A DNA stretch of 64,000 nucleotides from Achromobacter veterisilvae (GCF_900496975.1 NZ_UFQC01000009.1:124001-188000), one strand, 5' to 3'. Positions 18,824-31,300 are shown, counted from the first letter of the stretch. Notes: a model not told the origin generated them from the letters alone. Numbers and translations are program-made.

Positions 18824-19526
18824 GAACCTGACCAAGCGCTTCGGCGGGCTGGTGGCGAACAAGGACATTTCGCTGTCGGTGGACGCCGGCGAGATCGTCG
18901 CCATCATCGGCCCCAACGGCGCGGGCAAGAGCACCTTGTTCAACGGCCTGGTGGGGCACCACGAACCCACCTCGGGCACGGTGAGCTTCGGCGGCCAGTC
19001 GATGATCGGCAGGCGGCCGGAACAGGTGGCGGCCATGGGCCTGGTCCGCACCTATCAGATACCCCGCAGTTTCGGGCAGATGACGGTGCTGGAGAACGCC
19101 ATGGTCGGCGCGCTGCTGCGCCATCCGCGGCTGCCCGACGCGCGCCGGGAATCCGCCCGGGTGCTGGAACTGGTGGGGCTGGCGGACCGCGCGGACGTGC
19201 GCGCGGCCGAGCTCAACGTGGCCGGACAGAAGCGGGTCGAACTCGCCCGCGCGCTGGCGACGGAACCCCGCATGCTGCTGCTGGACGAAGTGGCCGGCGG
19301 CCTGAACCCGGCCGAGGCCATCGCCCTGACCGAGATCCTGCGCGGCATCCATGCCGCGGGCGTCACGCTCATCATCGTGGAGCACGTGCTGGAGGTGGTC
19401 ATGCGCCTGGCGCAGCGGGTGCTGGTGCTGAACTTCGGGCAGATGATCGCCGAGGGCGAACCGCAGGAGATCGTGCGCAATCCCGCCGTCATCGAAGCCT
19501 ATCTGGGGAGAAAGCACCGTGCCTGA
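18804..19526 (+). CDS. livG: Branched-chain-type ABC ATPase, LivG
   Basis: ATPase of 240 residues. Walker A is GPNGAGKST near residue 35; the signature region is an unusual LNVAGQKRVELARALA rather than LSGGQ; Walker B is MLLLDEVAGGLNP near 158; the switch histidine is in IIVEHVLE. The degenerate signature (NVAGQ) is unusual and worth noting because it forms part of the ATP site. The GTG start lies within the end of livM, and the end overlaps livF by eight bases. Confidence 0.92.
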   Translation: MALLDVKNLTKRFGGLVANKDISLSVDAGEIVAIIGPNGAGKSTLFNGLVGHHEPTSGTVSFGGQSMIGRRPEQVAAMGLVRTYQIPRSFGQMTVLENAMVGALLRHPRLPDARRESARVLELVGLADRADVRAAELNVAGQKRVELARALATEPRMLLLDEVAGGLNPAEAIALTEILRGIHAAGVTLIIVEHVLEVVMRLAQRVLVLNFGQMIAEGEPQEIVRNPAVIEAYLGRKHRA

Positions 19527-20238
19527 TGCGATGCTGAAAGTCGAGAACCTGAACGTGGCCTACGGCGGCGTGCAGGCGGTGCGCGGCGTGTCGCTGGAAG
19601 TCCGGCCGGGCGAAATCGCCGCCTTGCTGGGCGCCAACGGCGCGGGCAAGTCCAGCACCTTGCTGGCCATCGTGGGCGCGGTCAAGCCCAAGGAAGGCCG
19701 CGTGGTCTTCGAAGGGCGGGACATCACCGGCACGCCGCCGGACAAGCTGGTGACGCAGGGCATTTCCATGATCCCCGAGGGCGCGCGCGTGTTCGCGCGC
19801 CAGCCGGTGGAACAGAACCTGCGCCTGGGCGCCTATACGGTGCGCGACGAGCGCGTCTACCGCGATCGGCTGGAGCGGGTCTATACGCTGTTCCCGCGCC
19901 TGAAGGAGCGGCGCGAACAACTGGCCGGCACCATGTCCGGGGGCGAACGCCAGATGCTGGCCATCGGCCGCGCCCTGATGAGCGGCCCGCGGCTCCTCCT
20001 GATCGACGAGCCCAGCCTGGGTTTGTCGCCGTTGCTGGTGGAGCAGGTATTCGATGCGCTGGCGGCGCTGAACCGCGACGACGGACTGTCGGTGCTGCTG
20101 GTGGAGCAGAACATGGCGCAAGCGCTCGAAGTCGCGGCGCGGGCCTATGTCATGCAAAGCGGCAGAGTGGCGTTGTCGGGCGAGGCCGCGGAGTTGGCGG
20201 CATCGGATGAGGTGCGGAAGGCTTATTTGGGAATGTAA
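19519..20238 (+). CDS. livF: Branched-chain-type ABC ATPase, LivF
   Basis: Second ATPase, 239 residues. Walker A GANGAGKSS near residue 40, signature TMSGGERQMLAIGRALM near 140, and Walker B LLLIDEPSLGLSP near 160 are intact, so it carries a canonical signature that LivG lacks. It starts with GTG inside the end of livG and is the last gene of the operon. Ten base pairs after its stop begins the 246-bp inverted-repeat element that separates it from the convergent porin gene. Confidence 0.93.
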   Translation: MPDAMLKVENLNVAYGGVQAVRGVSLEVRPGEIAALLGANGAGKSSTLLAIVGAVKPKEGRVVFEGRDITGTPPDKLVTQGISMIPEGARVFARQPVEQNLRLGAYTVRDERVYRDRLERVYTLFPRLKERREQLAGTMSGGERQMLAIGRALMSGPRLLLIDEPSLGLSPLLVEQVFDALAALNRDDGLSVLLVEQNMAQALEVAARAYVMQSGRVALSGEAAELAASDEVRKAYLGM

Positions 20239-20247
20239 ACCCTCTGA

Positions 20248-20493
20248 GTGTCTGACACCCCGAGGAGACGGTCGGCAGGCTGAAGCCAGTGTCCGCGGGG
20301 TGTCTGACACCGGCTGAATCTGGACGGCCTCCCAAAGTCAGCCGGTGTCAGACACCCGGGACCGCCCACTTCAGCTTCACGGGCGTCTCGTACGGGTGTC
20401 AGACACGTGGGGGGGGGTCAGATACGGCCGGTGTCTGACACCCCATGAGCACTGGCTTCAGCCCGCCGACCGTCTCCTCGGGGTGTCAGACAC
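20248..20493. repeat. GTGTC-N-GACAC inverted-repeat element between livF and porin
   Basis: Six copies of the 11-bp dyad lie at 20248, 20300, 20345, 20396, 20431 and 20483 (start positions), in pairs 51-52 bp apart. The ends 20248-20291 and 20450-20493 are inverted copies differing at one of 44 positions. Inside, 20298-20317 pairs perfectly with 20338-20357 (20-bp stem, 20-base loop). A degenerate dyad also lies near 20417. The element fills almost the whole gap between the livF stop and the porin stop (20501). It may end transcription in both directions or stabilise both 3' ends. Confidence 0.9.
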
Positions 20494-20500
20494 GCGGGGT

Positions 20501-21571
20501 TTAGAAAATATGCCTAAACCCCACCCCCGCCCCAACCTGGCTGCTCTTCCCGGCGATTTCCCCGCTGGCTGCGTCGCTGACCTTGTTCCAGTCGACGGTG
20601 CCGTATAGCTGCGAGCGCTTGGACAGCGAGTATTCGGCCACGGCGACCAGCGCGTAGCGCTTGCCCTTGTCGCCGTCTTCCTCGACGTTCTTGCTCTGGT
20701 CGTAGTAGGCGGCGCCGGTGATGGCCCAGCGCGGCGTGGCCTGCCAGGTGACGCCGGCGAAATAGCCGTTGTCCTTGCGGTCCAGGTTGGCGGTGGTGGC
20801 GCCGCCCATGACGCCGTTGACCCAGCCGGTTTCGTCGCGGCCGTTGTAGTAGCCGGCGAACACCTTGGCGCCGTCGAACTGATAGGACGCGTTCAGGTTC
20901 CACACGCGCTGGCGCAGGTCGGAGTCCGTGCCGTCGTAGGTCTGCTGGTAGGCCGCGCCCAGGCCCAGTTGGCCGATGGCGTAGCGCAGGCTGGCGCCGT
21001 ATTGCTGGCCGGCCTTGTGGTCGTCCCAGTCTTCGCCGTTGGCCCACGACAGCACGACGGAGAGGTCGCCGAACGTGTTGGCGTACTTGGTCATGTTGTT
21101 CGTGCGAACCCGCGACATGGCGGCGGGCAGCCAGGCGTTCTGATCGTAGTTGCCCACGGTCAGCGGGTCGAAATAGTCGGCCAGCAGGTCGAACATCGGC
21201 GTGTTCTGCAGGCCCAGTGTCAAGGTGCCGACCTGGCCGCCGTCCAGGCCCACGTAGGCCAGGCGGCTGAACGCCTTGTCGGTGCCCGAACCCATGCCGT
21301 TCTGCAGGTTGATGCCGTTTTCCAGGCGGAAGAAGGCGCGGTTGCCGCCGCCCAGGTCTTCCGAGCCGCGCAGGCCCCAGCGGCTGTTGGAAATGGCGCC
21401 GTTCTCCATCGACACGCGGCTGCCGTTCTCGCCCACCGCGCCCGAACTGGTGTTCAGGTAGCGGATGCTGACGTCCGCGATGCCGTACAGGGTGATGCTG
21501 GTTTCGGCGGAGGCCGTGCCGGCGGCCAGGCCAAGGCCGGCGAGGGCGAGGGATAGGGTAATGCGTTTCAT
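20501..21571 (-). CDS. Outer-membrane porin, Gram-negative general porin family
   Basis: Trimeric beta-barrel porin of 356 residues. A signal peptide (MKRITLSLALAGLGLAAGTASAE, cut after about 22) is followed by SITLYGIADVSIRYLN, the typical first strand of Burkholderiales porins, the GLRGSEDLGGG turn, and a C-terminal VGAGVGFRHIF ending in phenylalanine as required for barrel assembly. The ATG at 21571 has GGAGG upstream; a longer frame to 21724 is rejected. It may supply the outer-membrane step for the nearby TRAP or ABC importers. A small hairpin (21607-21625) lies in its leader. Confidence 0.93.
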   Translation of the reverse strand: MKRITLSLALAGLGLAAGTASAETSITLYGIADVSIRYLNTSSGAVGENGSRVSMENGAISNSRWGLRGSEDLGGGNRAFFRLENGINLQNGMGSGTDKAFSRLAYVGLDGGQVGTLTLGLQNTPMFDLLADYFDPLTVGNYDQNAWLPAAMSRVRTNNMTKYANTFGDLSVVLSWANGEDWDDHKAGQQYGASLRYAIGQLGLGAAYQQTYDGTDSDLRQRVWNLNASYQFDGAKVFAGYYNGRDETGWVNGVMGGATTANLDRKDNGYFAGVTWQATPRWAITGAAYYDQSKNVEEDGDKGKRYALVAVAEYSLSKRSQLYGTVDWNKVSDAASGEIAGKSSQVGAGVGFRHIF

Positions 21572-21902
21572 GCGGGGCTCCTCCAGGTGTAGCTGTTCTT
21601 GGCTGTGCCGGGCTTTTGGCCCGGCCTGTTGCGCCTGGCGGGTTGCCAGGCGGCGGGCCGCCGCTCCGACGCTTCGGGTGAGCGCGGGTCCGGGCGGCAG
21701 CCTCGGTTGCACAAAATGCGCCATGCCGGTGCGGCGTATGGGCGCTTGGGGATTCTAGAAAAGTTGGAGGGGGATCAGGGCGCGATCCGTTCGGCGTTTT
21801 CCCGGGTTTACAGAACGCGGAAACAGGCGCGGGCCCCGGAGAAAAATGAAAAAACCCCGTTGTGGAAACGGGGTTTTCTCGTGCAGCGGCGCCGCGGCGG
21901 GG
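21572..21902. other. Intergenic region: porin leader and TRAP terminator
   Basis: These 331 bp contain no gene. Next to the porin they hold a leader with a GCCGGGC/GCCCGGC hairpin (21607-21613 with 21619-21625), presumably the porin promoter further upstream, and on the other side the terminator of the minus-strand TRAP operon at 21851-21877. Confidence 0.6.
21851..21877 (-). terminator. Intrinsic terminator of the minus-strand TRAP operon
   Basis: A perfect 11-bp stem, AAAACCCCGTT (21851-21861) with AACGGGGTTTT (21867-21877), has a 5-base loop. Read on the minus strand it is followed by a T-rich run, 25 bp beyond the dctM stop, so it ends that transcript. The symmetric A/T flanks may let it work in both directions. 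Confidence 0.88.
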
Positions 21903-23204
21903 CTACAGCGTCATGTGCAGCGGCAGCCACGTCGCGATGCCGGGCACGGCATAGAGCAGCAGCACGGCCAGGATCATCAGGAAGAACATCGGCAGCGAGG
22001 CGCGCGCGATGTAGGGCAGTTCCCTGCCGCTCATGCCGGACAGCACGAACAGGTTGAAGCCGACCGGCGGCGTGATCTGCGCCATTTCCACGACGAACAC
22101 GATGAAAATGCCGAACCAGATGAGGTCGATGCCCGCGGCCTGCACCGTCGGCAGCAGCACGCCCATGGTCAGCACCACGATGGAGATGCCGTCCAGGAAG
22201 CAGCCCAGGATGATGAAGAACACCATCAGCGCCATGATCAGCCAGAACTGGGACAGTCCCATGCCGCCGATCCATTCCGCCAGCGCGCGCGGCAGGCCGA
22301 TGTAGCCCATCGCCAGCGTCAGGAACTGCGCGCCCGCCAGGATCAGCGCGATCATGCAGTACAGCCGGGTGGCGCCCAGCAGCGATTGCATGAAGGTGGA
22401 ACGGTTGAGCGAGCCTTGCAGCGCCGAGAGGATCAGCGCGCCCACCACGCCGACCGCCGCGGCTTCCGTCGCGGTGGCGATGCCGGTATAGATGGAGCCC
22501 AGCACCGCGCCGATCAGCAGCATCACCGGGATCAGGTGCCGAGAGCGCGACAGCTTCTGCATCAAGGTCAGGCCGGGGTCCGCCGGCGGCACCTGGCCCG
22601 GATTGCGGATCGCCCACCAGGCGATGTAGCCCATGAACAGCAGGGCCAGCACGATCCCGGGCACGATGCCGGCGATGAACAGCTTGGCGATGGAGACGTC
22701 CGCCGCCACCCCGTACACGATCATGATGATCGAGGGCGGGATCAGCAGGCCCAGCGTGCCGGCGCCCGACAGCGTGCCGAGGATCTTCTCTTCGGGATAG
22801 CCGCGGCGCGTCAGTTCGGGGATGGTCATCTTGCCCACCGTGGCGCAGGTCGCCGCGGAAGAGCCCGAGACCGCCGCGAAGATCGCGCAGCCGATGACGT
22901 TGGTGTGCAGCAGGCGGCCGGGCAGGCGGTTGAGCCAGGGGGCGAGCCCCTTGAACAGGTCCTCGGACAGGCGCGTGCGGAACAGGATTTCGCCCATCCA
23001 CAGGAACAGCGGCAGGGCGGTCAGCGTCCAGCTCGAGGACGCGCCCCAGATGGTGACGGCCATGGCGTCGCCCGCGGGGCGGCTGGAGAAAATCTCCATG
23101 CCGATCCACGCCGTTCCCGCCAGGGTCAGGCCGACCCAGACCCCGCAGCCCAGCAGGACGAAGATCGAGACGACCAATAGGGTAATGACGAGAAGTTCAT
23201 TCAT
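21903..23204 (-). CDS. TRAP transporter large membrane subunit, DctM family
   Basis: Transport subunit of 433 residues with about twelve helices. Family signatures are SGSSAATCATVGKM near residue 115, LSGAGTLGLLIPPSIIMIVYG near 145, and the C-terminal TPPVGFNLFVLSGMSG near 385. Its start overlaps the dctQ end by eight bases. It is distinct in sequence from the DctM at 10101, so this second TRAP system probably takes up a different carboxylate. An intrinsic terminator follows. Confidence 0.94.
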   Translation of the reverse strand: MNELLVITLLVVSIFVLLGCGVWVGLTLAGTAWIGMEIFSSRPAGDAMAVTIWGASSSWTLTALPLFLWMGEILFRTRLSEDLFKGLAPWLNRLPGRLLHTNVIGCAIFAAVSGSSAATCATVGKMTIPELTRRGYPEEKILGTLSGAGTLGLLIPPSIIMIVYGVAADVSIAKLFIAGIVPGIVLALLFMGYIAWWAIRNPGQVPPADPGLTLMQKLSRSRHLIPVMLLIGAVLGSIYTGIATATEAAAVGVVGALILSALQGSLNRSTFMQSLLGATRLYCMIALILAGAQFLTLAMGYIGLPRALAEWIGGMGLSQFWLIMALMVFFIILGCFLDGISIVVLTMGVLLPTVQAAGIDLIWFGIFIVFVVEMAQITPPVGFNLFVLSGMSGRELPYIARASLPMFFLMILAVLLLYAVPGIATWLPLHMTL

Positions 23205-23697
23205 GGGTTTGCTGCGAAGTGGCGGCGGCCAGGCCGCGTGAGCGTCGGATCAGTTCGTCGATCAGGGCGACCAGGAACAGCACCGTGCCGACGGCCATGC
23301 CGATCTGCGGAATCCACAGCGGCGTGGCGTCGTTGGACGTGGAGATGTCGTTGAACTGCCAGGAGTCGTAGGTCAGCTTGATGCTGAAGAACGCGAAGGC
23401 GGCGGCCAGCAGGCAGCCGACCGACAGGGCGAAGATGTCCAGCCTGCGGCCCGCGGCGGGCCGCAGCGAATTGAGCAGCAGCGTCACGCGGATGTGCTCG
23501 CCGTGCTTGAAGGTGCTGGACAGGGCCAGAAAGCCGGCGGCGGCCATGAAGTACCCGGCATAGGCATCCGTGCCGGGGATGTTCAAGCCAAGCTGGCGCG
23601 CGATGATCGCGGCCAGCACCGACACCAGCACGCCGATCGTGCACAGGCCGGCCAGCAGGCCGGCCGCGCCATAAAGACCATCTAGGAAGCGGCGCAT
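23197..23697 (-). CDS. TRAP transporter small membrane subunit, DctQ family
   Basis: Small TRAP permease of 166 residues with four predicted helices (about residues 12-34, 48-65, 88-108 and 130-150). It lies 7 bp after the receptor gene and overlaps the large-subunit gene by eight bases, so all three are one transcript. Unlike the three plus-strand importers in this window, there is no hairpin between receptor and permease here. Confidence 0.9.
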   Translation of the reverse strand: MRRFLDGLYGAAGLLAGLCTIGVLVSVLAAIIARQLGLNIPGTDAYAGYFMAAAGFLALSSTFKHGEHIRVTLLLNSLRPAAGRRLDIFALSVGCLLAAAFAFFSIKLTYDSWQFNDISTSNDATPLWIPQIGMAVGTVLFLVALIDELIRRSRGLAAATSQQTHE

Positions 23698-23704
23698 GGG
23701 GAGA

Positions 23705-24679
23705 TCACTGCTTCTTGTAGGTGTCGATCATCGCCTGGCCGTCCGCGCCGGCCTTCTTGAGCCAGTCGTCCAGCATGCGCTTGCCGATCACCGACAGGCC
23801 TTCCTGCAGTTCGACGGTGGGCTTGACCGTTTCCATGCCGTTCTTGGCCAGTTCTTCCTGGTACCACTTGTTCTTTTCCTGCGACAGCTTCCAGCCGCGT
23901 TCCTCGGCCTGCGCGCCGGCCTTCTTCAGGGCGGCCTGCGAGGCGGGGTCCAATGCGTCGAACGCCTTCTTGTTCACGATGATGGCGTTCTTGGGCAGCC
24001 AGGCCTGCGTGTCGTAGAACTTCTTGATGTACTCGTAGGTCTTGGTGTCGTAGCCCGTGGACGCCGAGGACATATAGGAGTCGATCACGCCCGTGGCCAT
24101 GGCCTGCGCCAGTTCGGCCTGCTGCACCGTGACCGGCTGCGCGCCGACCAGTTCGGCGATCTTCGCCGTCACCGGGCTGTAGGCGCGCCACTTCAGGCCC
24201 TTCATGTCCGAGATCTGCTTGATGTCCTTGTTGGCGAAAATTCCCTGGGGCGGCCAGGCCACGGCATACAGCAGGGTCATGCCGTGCGCGTTCAGCTTCT
24301 TTTCCAGGAACGGCTTCTGCGCCTGATACAGCTTGAACGAAGCGTCATAGCCGGTGGCCAGGAAGGGCAGCCCGTCCAGTTCGTAGATCGGGTCTTCGTT
24401 GGCGAAGTTGGTCAGCAGGATTTCGCCGATCTGGGCCTGGTTGCCTTGCACCGCGCGCTTGATCTCGGGCGCCTTGTACAGCGACGCGTTGTTGTGCAGC
24501 GTGATCTTCAGCTTGCCTTCGGACAGGGTGTCCACGTCCTTGACGAAGGAAGTCAGGTTCTCGACGTGGAAGTTGCTGGCCGGGTAGGCGGTGGGCAGGT
24601 CCCACTTGGTCTGGGCCTGGGCGCCCGCGCTGAACGCCAGGACGATGCTGCCAGCCAACAGGGAGATTTTCTTGTGCAT
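23705..24679 (-). CDS. TRAP transporter periplasmic substrate-binding protein, DctP family
   Basis: Receptor of 324 residues with a signal peptide (residues 1-20, ending GAQAQ) and the DctP fold; the carboxylate-binding arginine is probably in MKGLKWRAYSPVT near residue 155. GAAGGA lies upstream of the ATG at 24679; the longer frame from 24730 adds a polar N-terminus that would spoil the signal peptide. First gene of the second TRAP operon, divergent from nudC. The 278-bp divergent region (24680-24957) must carry its promoter. Confidence 0.92.
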   Translation of the reverse strand: MHKKISLLAGSIVLAFSAGAQAQTKWDLPTAYPASNFHVENLTSFVKDVDTLSEGKLKITLHNNASLYKAPEIKRAVQGNQAQIGEILLTNFANEDPIYELDGLPFLATGYDASFKLYQAQKPFLEKKLNAHGMTLLYAVAWPPQGIFANKDIKQISDMKGLKWRAYSPVTAKIAELVGAQPVTVQQAELAQAMATGVIDSYMSSASTGYDTKTYEYIKKFYDTQAWLPKNAIIVNKKAFDALDPASQAALKKAGAQAEERGWKLSQEKNKWYQEELAKNGMETVKPTVELQEGLSVIGKRMLDDWLKKAGADGQAMIDTYKKQ

Positions 24680-24957
24680 GGGATGGTCCTTCTTTGCGAA
24701 TGGTAACGCCGGGTTGTGCCCGTTAGGCATTGCGAAAGAGCGCGCCGCGTCGATGACGCGTAGCTGAAAAGCCGTGCCATTCTAAGTTGCCGCGCGGCAG
24801 CGGGGCGCGGGAAATCGCGTTTTTACGGGTTATTCCTAGGGGTGAGGACGCGGACGATGCTTGAGGGTTCAATCTTTGCGCAAGGCCGGTTCGCGCCTGC
24901 CGGAGCGGCCGTTTTTCTTCTAAGATTGCGCTATCGAGTGCATGTGCCGAGGCTTGC

Positions 24958-25728
24958 GTGAATTTCGTTTTCCGTCGTGACGAGTTGTTGATCGAAGAGG
25001 CGTCCAGCGTCCTGCCGGACATGGCGCTATGCGAACGGATCGGCCTGCGGGCCGAGATCCTGCAGCCGATATGGGCGCTGCCCGAATCTCCCCACCGCAC
25101 CGTGCACGTCGAGCCCGGCGTCGACGCGCCCCAGGGCTATGCGTTCCGGAAACTGCGCTCGCTGTTCGGCGTGCTGGACGACGAACGCATGGCGCTGGCC
25201 GGCCGCGCCTACCAGATCGCGGAATGGGCGCGCACGCACCGGTTCTGCGGCGTCTGCGGAACGCCGGCGCAGCGCGTGCCCACGGAATTCTGCCTGCGCT
25301 GCCCGTCCTGTGGCTTCTCGGCGTATCCGCGCATTTCGCCGGCCATGATGGTGCTGATCCGCAAGGGCGACAGCATCCTGCTGGCGCGGCACACCACCAC
25401 GGCCACGGCGCGCTACACGGCGCTGGCCGGCTTCGTCGAACCGGGCGAAAGCATCGAGCAAACTATTCACCGCGAAGTCTACGAAGAGGTCGGCCTGAAG
25501 GTCGGCAATCTCCAGTATTTCGGCAGCCAGTCCTGGCCGTTCCCCCATTCGCTGATGGTGGCGTTCACGGCGGACTACGTGTCCGGCGACATCCGCGTCC
25601 AGGAGGACGAGATCGCCGACGCGCGCTGGTTCGGCCCGGGCGACCCCATGCCCGAGATCGCCGCGCGCATCTCGATCGCGGGGTCGCTCATCCGCGCCAA
25701 CCTGCCCATGGGCTGGTCCGCGCCGTAA
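24958..25728 (+). CDS. nudC: NAD(H) pyrophosphatase / NAD-decapping hydrolase NudC
   Basis: Nudix hydrolase of 256 residues that splits NADH to NMNH and AMP and removes NAD caps from RNA. Four zinc-ligand cysteines are visible (FCGVCG near residue 96, CLRCPSCG near 112). The Nudix box is intact from GFVEPGES to REVYEEVG (about residues 160-182), and the NudC-specific SQSWPFPHS tag follows near 195. The start codon is GTG at 24958. Downstream at 25753-25773 is an imperfect hairpin that may act as its terminator. Confidence 0.95.
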   Translation: MNFVFRRDELLIEEASSVLPDMALCERIGLRAEILQPIWALPESPHRTVHVEPGVDAPQGYAFRKLRSLFGVLDDERMALAGRAYQIAEWARTHRFCGVCGTPAQRVPTEFCLRCPSCGFSAYPRISPAMMVLIRKGDSILLARHTTTATARYTALAGFVEPGESIEQTIHREVYEEVGLKVGNLQYFGSQSWPFPHSLMVAFTADYVSGDIRVQEDEIADARWFGPGDPMPEIAARISIAGSLIRANLPMGWSAP

Positions 25729-25802
25729 GACCGCCTTCCTGGTCCTAGGGGTATTCCCTCGAAAGAGGGGAATTCTGCTGCCTCGTGCTAATTTTTTATT
25801 GA

Positions 25803-25831
25803 TGAAATATAGATAAATTATTAGTATTTCA
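25803..25831. promoter_or_regulatory. Dyad in AT-rich promoter region of MarR-like gene
   Basis: TGAAATA (25803-25809) and TATTTCA (25825-25831) form a 7-bp inverted repeat around a 15-bp AT-rich centre, 28 bp before the regulator start. This is the only strongly AT-rich stretch between nudC and the regulator, so it probably holds the promoter, with the dyad as an autoregulatory operator. Confidence 0.5.
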
Positions 25832-25858
25832 CGCAGATAAACTCGGTTTGCGCCTCCT

Positions 25859-26368
25859 ATGACCTCCGCTTTGATCGCATCCTCGGCCCACCTCGCCGGC
25901 GGCAGCGCGCCCGACCTGTCCGAGGTGGAGTTCGGGCTGATGATCGCCAGCCACGCCTTCGACCGCTGGACCGTGCGCTGCATGGCGGCGGCGGGCCTGC
26001 CCGACCTGACGCCCACCGACGTGATGGTGTTCCATCACGTCTACCACCGCCAGCGTCCCAAGAAGCTGGCGGACATCTGCTTCACGCTGAACGTCGAAGA
26101 CACCCACATCGTCAACTATGCGCTCAAGAAACTGGAGCGCATCGGCGTGGTCAAGGGCGAACGCAGCAGCAAGGAAGTGTTCTACAGCGTGACGGACGAG
26201 GGCGCGGCCGTCCTCAAGCGCTATGCCGAAATCCGCGAGCAATGCCTGACCTCCGGCCTGGACGCGCCGGGCGGGGGCGGGCTGGAATTCAGCCGCCAAT
26301 TGGCGCATACGCTGCGCGCGCTGTCGGGCCTGTACGACCAGGCGGCGCGGGCGGCCACCTCTCTCTGA
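25859..26368 (+). CDS. MarR-like winged-helix transcriptional regulator
   Basis: Regulator of 169 residues with a MarR-type winged helix: DLTPTDVMVFHHVYHRQRPKKLADICFTLNVEDTHIVNYALKKLERIGVV spans about residues 49-98, followed by the wing (SSKEVFYSVTDEG). No effector domain is evident beyond the terminal dimerisation helices. It lies 93 bp before the fused oxoprolinase gene on the same strand and likely controls it and itself. The ATG at 25859 has a CTCC-rich, weak ribosome site. Confidence 0.85.
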   Translation: MTSALIASSAHLAGGSAPDLSEVEFGLMIASHAFDRWTVRCMAAAGLPDLTPTDVMVFHHVYHRQRPKKLADICFTLNVEDTHIVNYALKKLERIGVVKGERSSKEVFYSVTDEGAAVLKRYAEIREQCLTSGLDAPGGGGLEFSRQLAHTLRALSGLYDQAARAATSL

Positions 26369-26461
26369 GCTGCATTCATCAACATCCGGGGCATGCCCCG
26401 TCATCAGCAACCCGCCCGCGGCCCTGCGCGCCGCGGCGGCCTCTTGTACTCGAGGACACCT

Positions 26462-30078
<3,617 letters not shown>

Positions 30079-30082
<4 letters not shown>

Positions 30083-30263
30083 GATGGGTGGAGCGCGGCA
30101 GTTCCTGGGTAAGAACCCCGATGCTCAACGCGCGAAACCCATGCGGCAGGAAATAGACTGTGTTGGTCATCGGCCAAAAAACAGTCTGCCCACGGCAGCA
30201 TGGGTTTCGCGCGTTGAGCATCGGAGTTCTTGCTTAAGAACTCTCGCGCTCCACCCATCCTAC
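30079..30263. repeat. 185-bp imperfect palindromic element supplying two stop codons
   Basis: The two halves are inverted copies with matching blocks: GTAGGATGGGTGGAGCGCG at 30079-30097 with its complement at 30245-30263, a longer block centred on CGATGCTCAACGCGCGAAAC with its complement, and AGACTGT/ACAGTCT near the middle. The first GTAG gives the TAG stop of the plus-strand gene and the last CTAC gives the TAG stop of the minus-strand gene. Sequences starting GTAGGATGGGT are, to my knowledge, dispersed repeats in many proteobacteria; no transposase is encoded. Confidence 0.85.
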
Positions 30264-31300
30264 GCCTCATCCGGGTCGGACATCACGTCCAGAGCGATGT
30301 CGGCCTTGTCCTTGCGGTCGTAGACCCGCAGCGTGACCTCGTCGTCGCGGATCTCGAAGACCGCGGTGGCCAGGGTGTTCTCGTCGTCGGGGTCGTCCGG
30401 CGCGGTGCGCAGGATGGGCAGTTCGCCTTCGGTATCGTGCAGCGCGGCGAGCAGGTCCGCGCTGCCGGTCCCGGCCGACCAGCCGTCCACGATTCTTTCG
30501 ATGCGGTTTTGCCGCGCCCGCGACGAATCGGTCACGATCTGCGCCAGCCCGCGGGTCTCGGCGTGCACCATGTGGTTGGCGTGCCCGTAGCGGGTGCCGG
30601 TTTCGAGGATGGAGATGGCGCCCGGCGCGGTCTCGACGCTGAAGAGCCGGGGATCGCCGGCGGCGCCCAGCAGATGGTGGAAGCCGCCCGCGTGGGGCAG
30701 GTCGCGCAGCAGCGCGAGGGCGTCGTCCAGCGTGGCGCAATCCAGCGCCGCGCGCGCCAGCAGCATGCGCGGCACGCCGGGATGCCGTTGCCGCGTGCGC
30801 AGGTTGTTGATGGTCTGGACCAGGCCGGCGCGGTTCGCGCCGAAGGTGTGCCCGGGCAGGGAGCCGGGATAGTAGAAGCTGAGGTAGCCGGGCGCGTCGT
30901 CCAGCGCCACGTCGACCAGATGGCAGCGCCCGCGCAGATACGGGTCGCCGTCTTCGTTGTGCGCGATCCAGCGCGCGCCGTCCGCGGTCTTCAGCGCCAC
31001 CGAGGTGCAGCCGTCGGCCGTGCTGTGCAGCAGGTCGCCGCGGCAGTGCCAGAGCAGCACGTCCTCGACCGGCAGGCGCAGTCCTTCGGCCAGCCCCTCC
31101 AGCTCTTCCCAGACGGCGGGCAGCGCCGCCCGCGCCTGCTGCGCGAGTTCCTCCAGGAAGGGGTGGCCGCGCCATGGCCGCAGGGCCTCCCAGGCGCCGC
31201 TTTGCTCCAGATACGCGGACATGATGGGGCGGGCAAGCTTGCCCAGCGCCAGGCCGACCTGGCGCCGGTTTCCGGCGATGCGTACGTACTTGTAGGCCAT
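30260..31300 (-). CDS. C45-family hydrolase / acyl-CoA:6-aminopenicillanate acyltransferase-like protein
   Basis: N-terminal-nucleophile-type protein of 346 residues. The conserved ADGCTSV segment puts the nucleophile at cysteine 98, which in the family becomes the first residue after self-cleavage; the nearby HNEDGD motif near residue 114 also fits. Family members hydrolyse or transfer acyl groups on amides; the natural substrate here is unknown. No signal peptide is seen. Its stop codon lies in the palindromic element at the 3' end, and it is divergent from glnH. Confidence 0.85.
   Translation of the reverse strand: MAYKYVRIAGNRRQVGLALGKLARPIMSAYLEQSGAWEALRPWRGHPFLEELAQQARAALPAVWEELEGLAEGLRLPVEDVLLWHCRGDLLHSTADGCTSVALKTADGARWIAHNEDGDPYLRGRCHLVDVALDDAPGYLSFYYPGSLPGHTFGANRAGLVQTINNLRTRQRHPGVPRMLLARAALDCATLDDALALLRDLPHAGGFHHLLGAAGDPRLFSVETAPGAISILETGTRYGHANHMVHAETRGLAQIVTDSSRARQNRIERIVDGWSAGTGSADLLAALHDTEGELPILRTAPDDPDDENTLATAVFEIRDDEVTLRVYDRKDKADIALDVMSDPDEA

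Noticed and set aside
21607-21625. GCCGGGC/GCCCGGC hairpin as a terminator
   Set aside because: It lies in the leader of the porin gene, has no T-run on the relevant strand and would block the porin; kept only as a leader hairpin.
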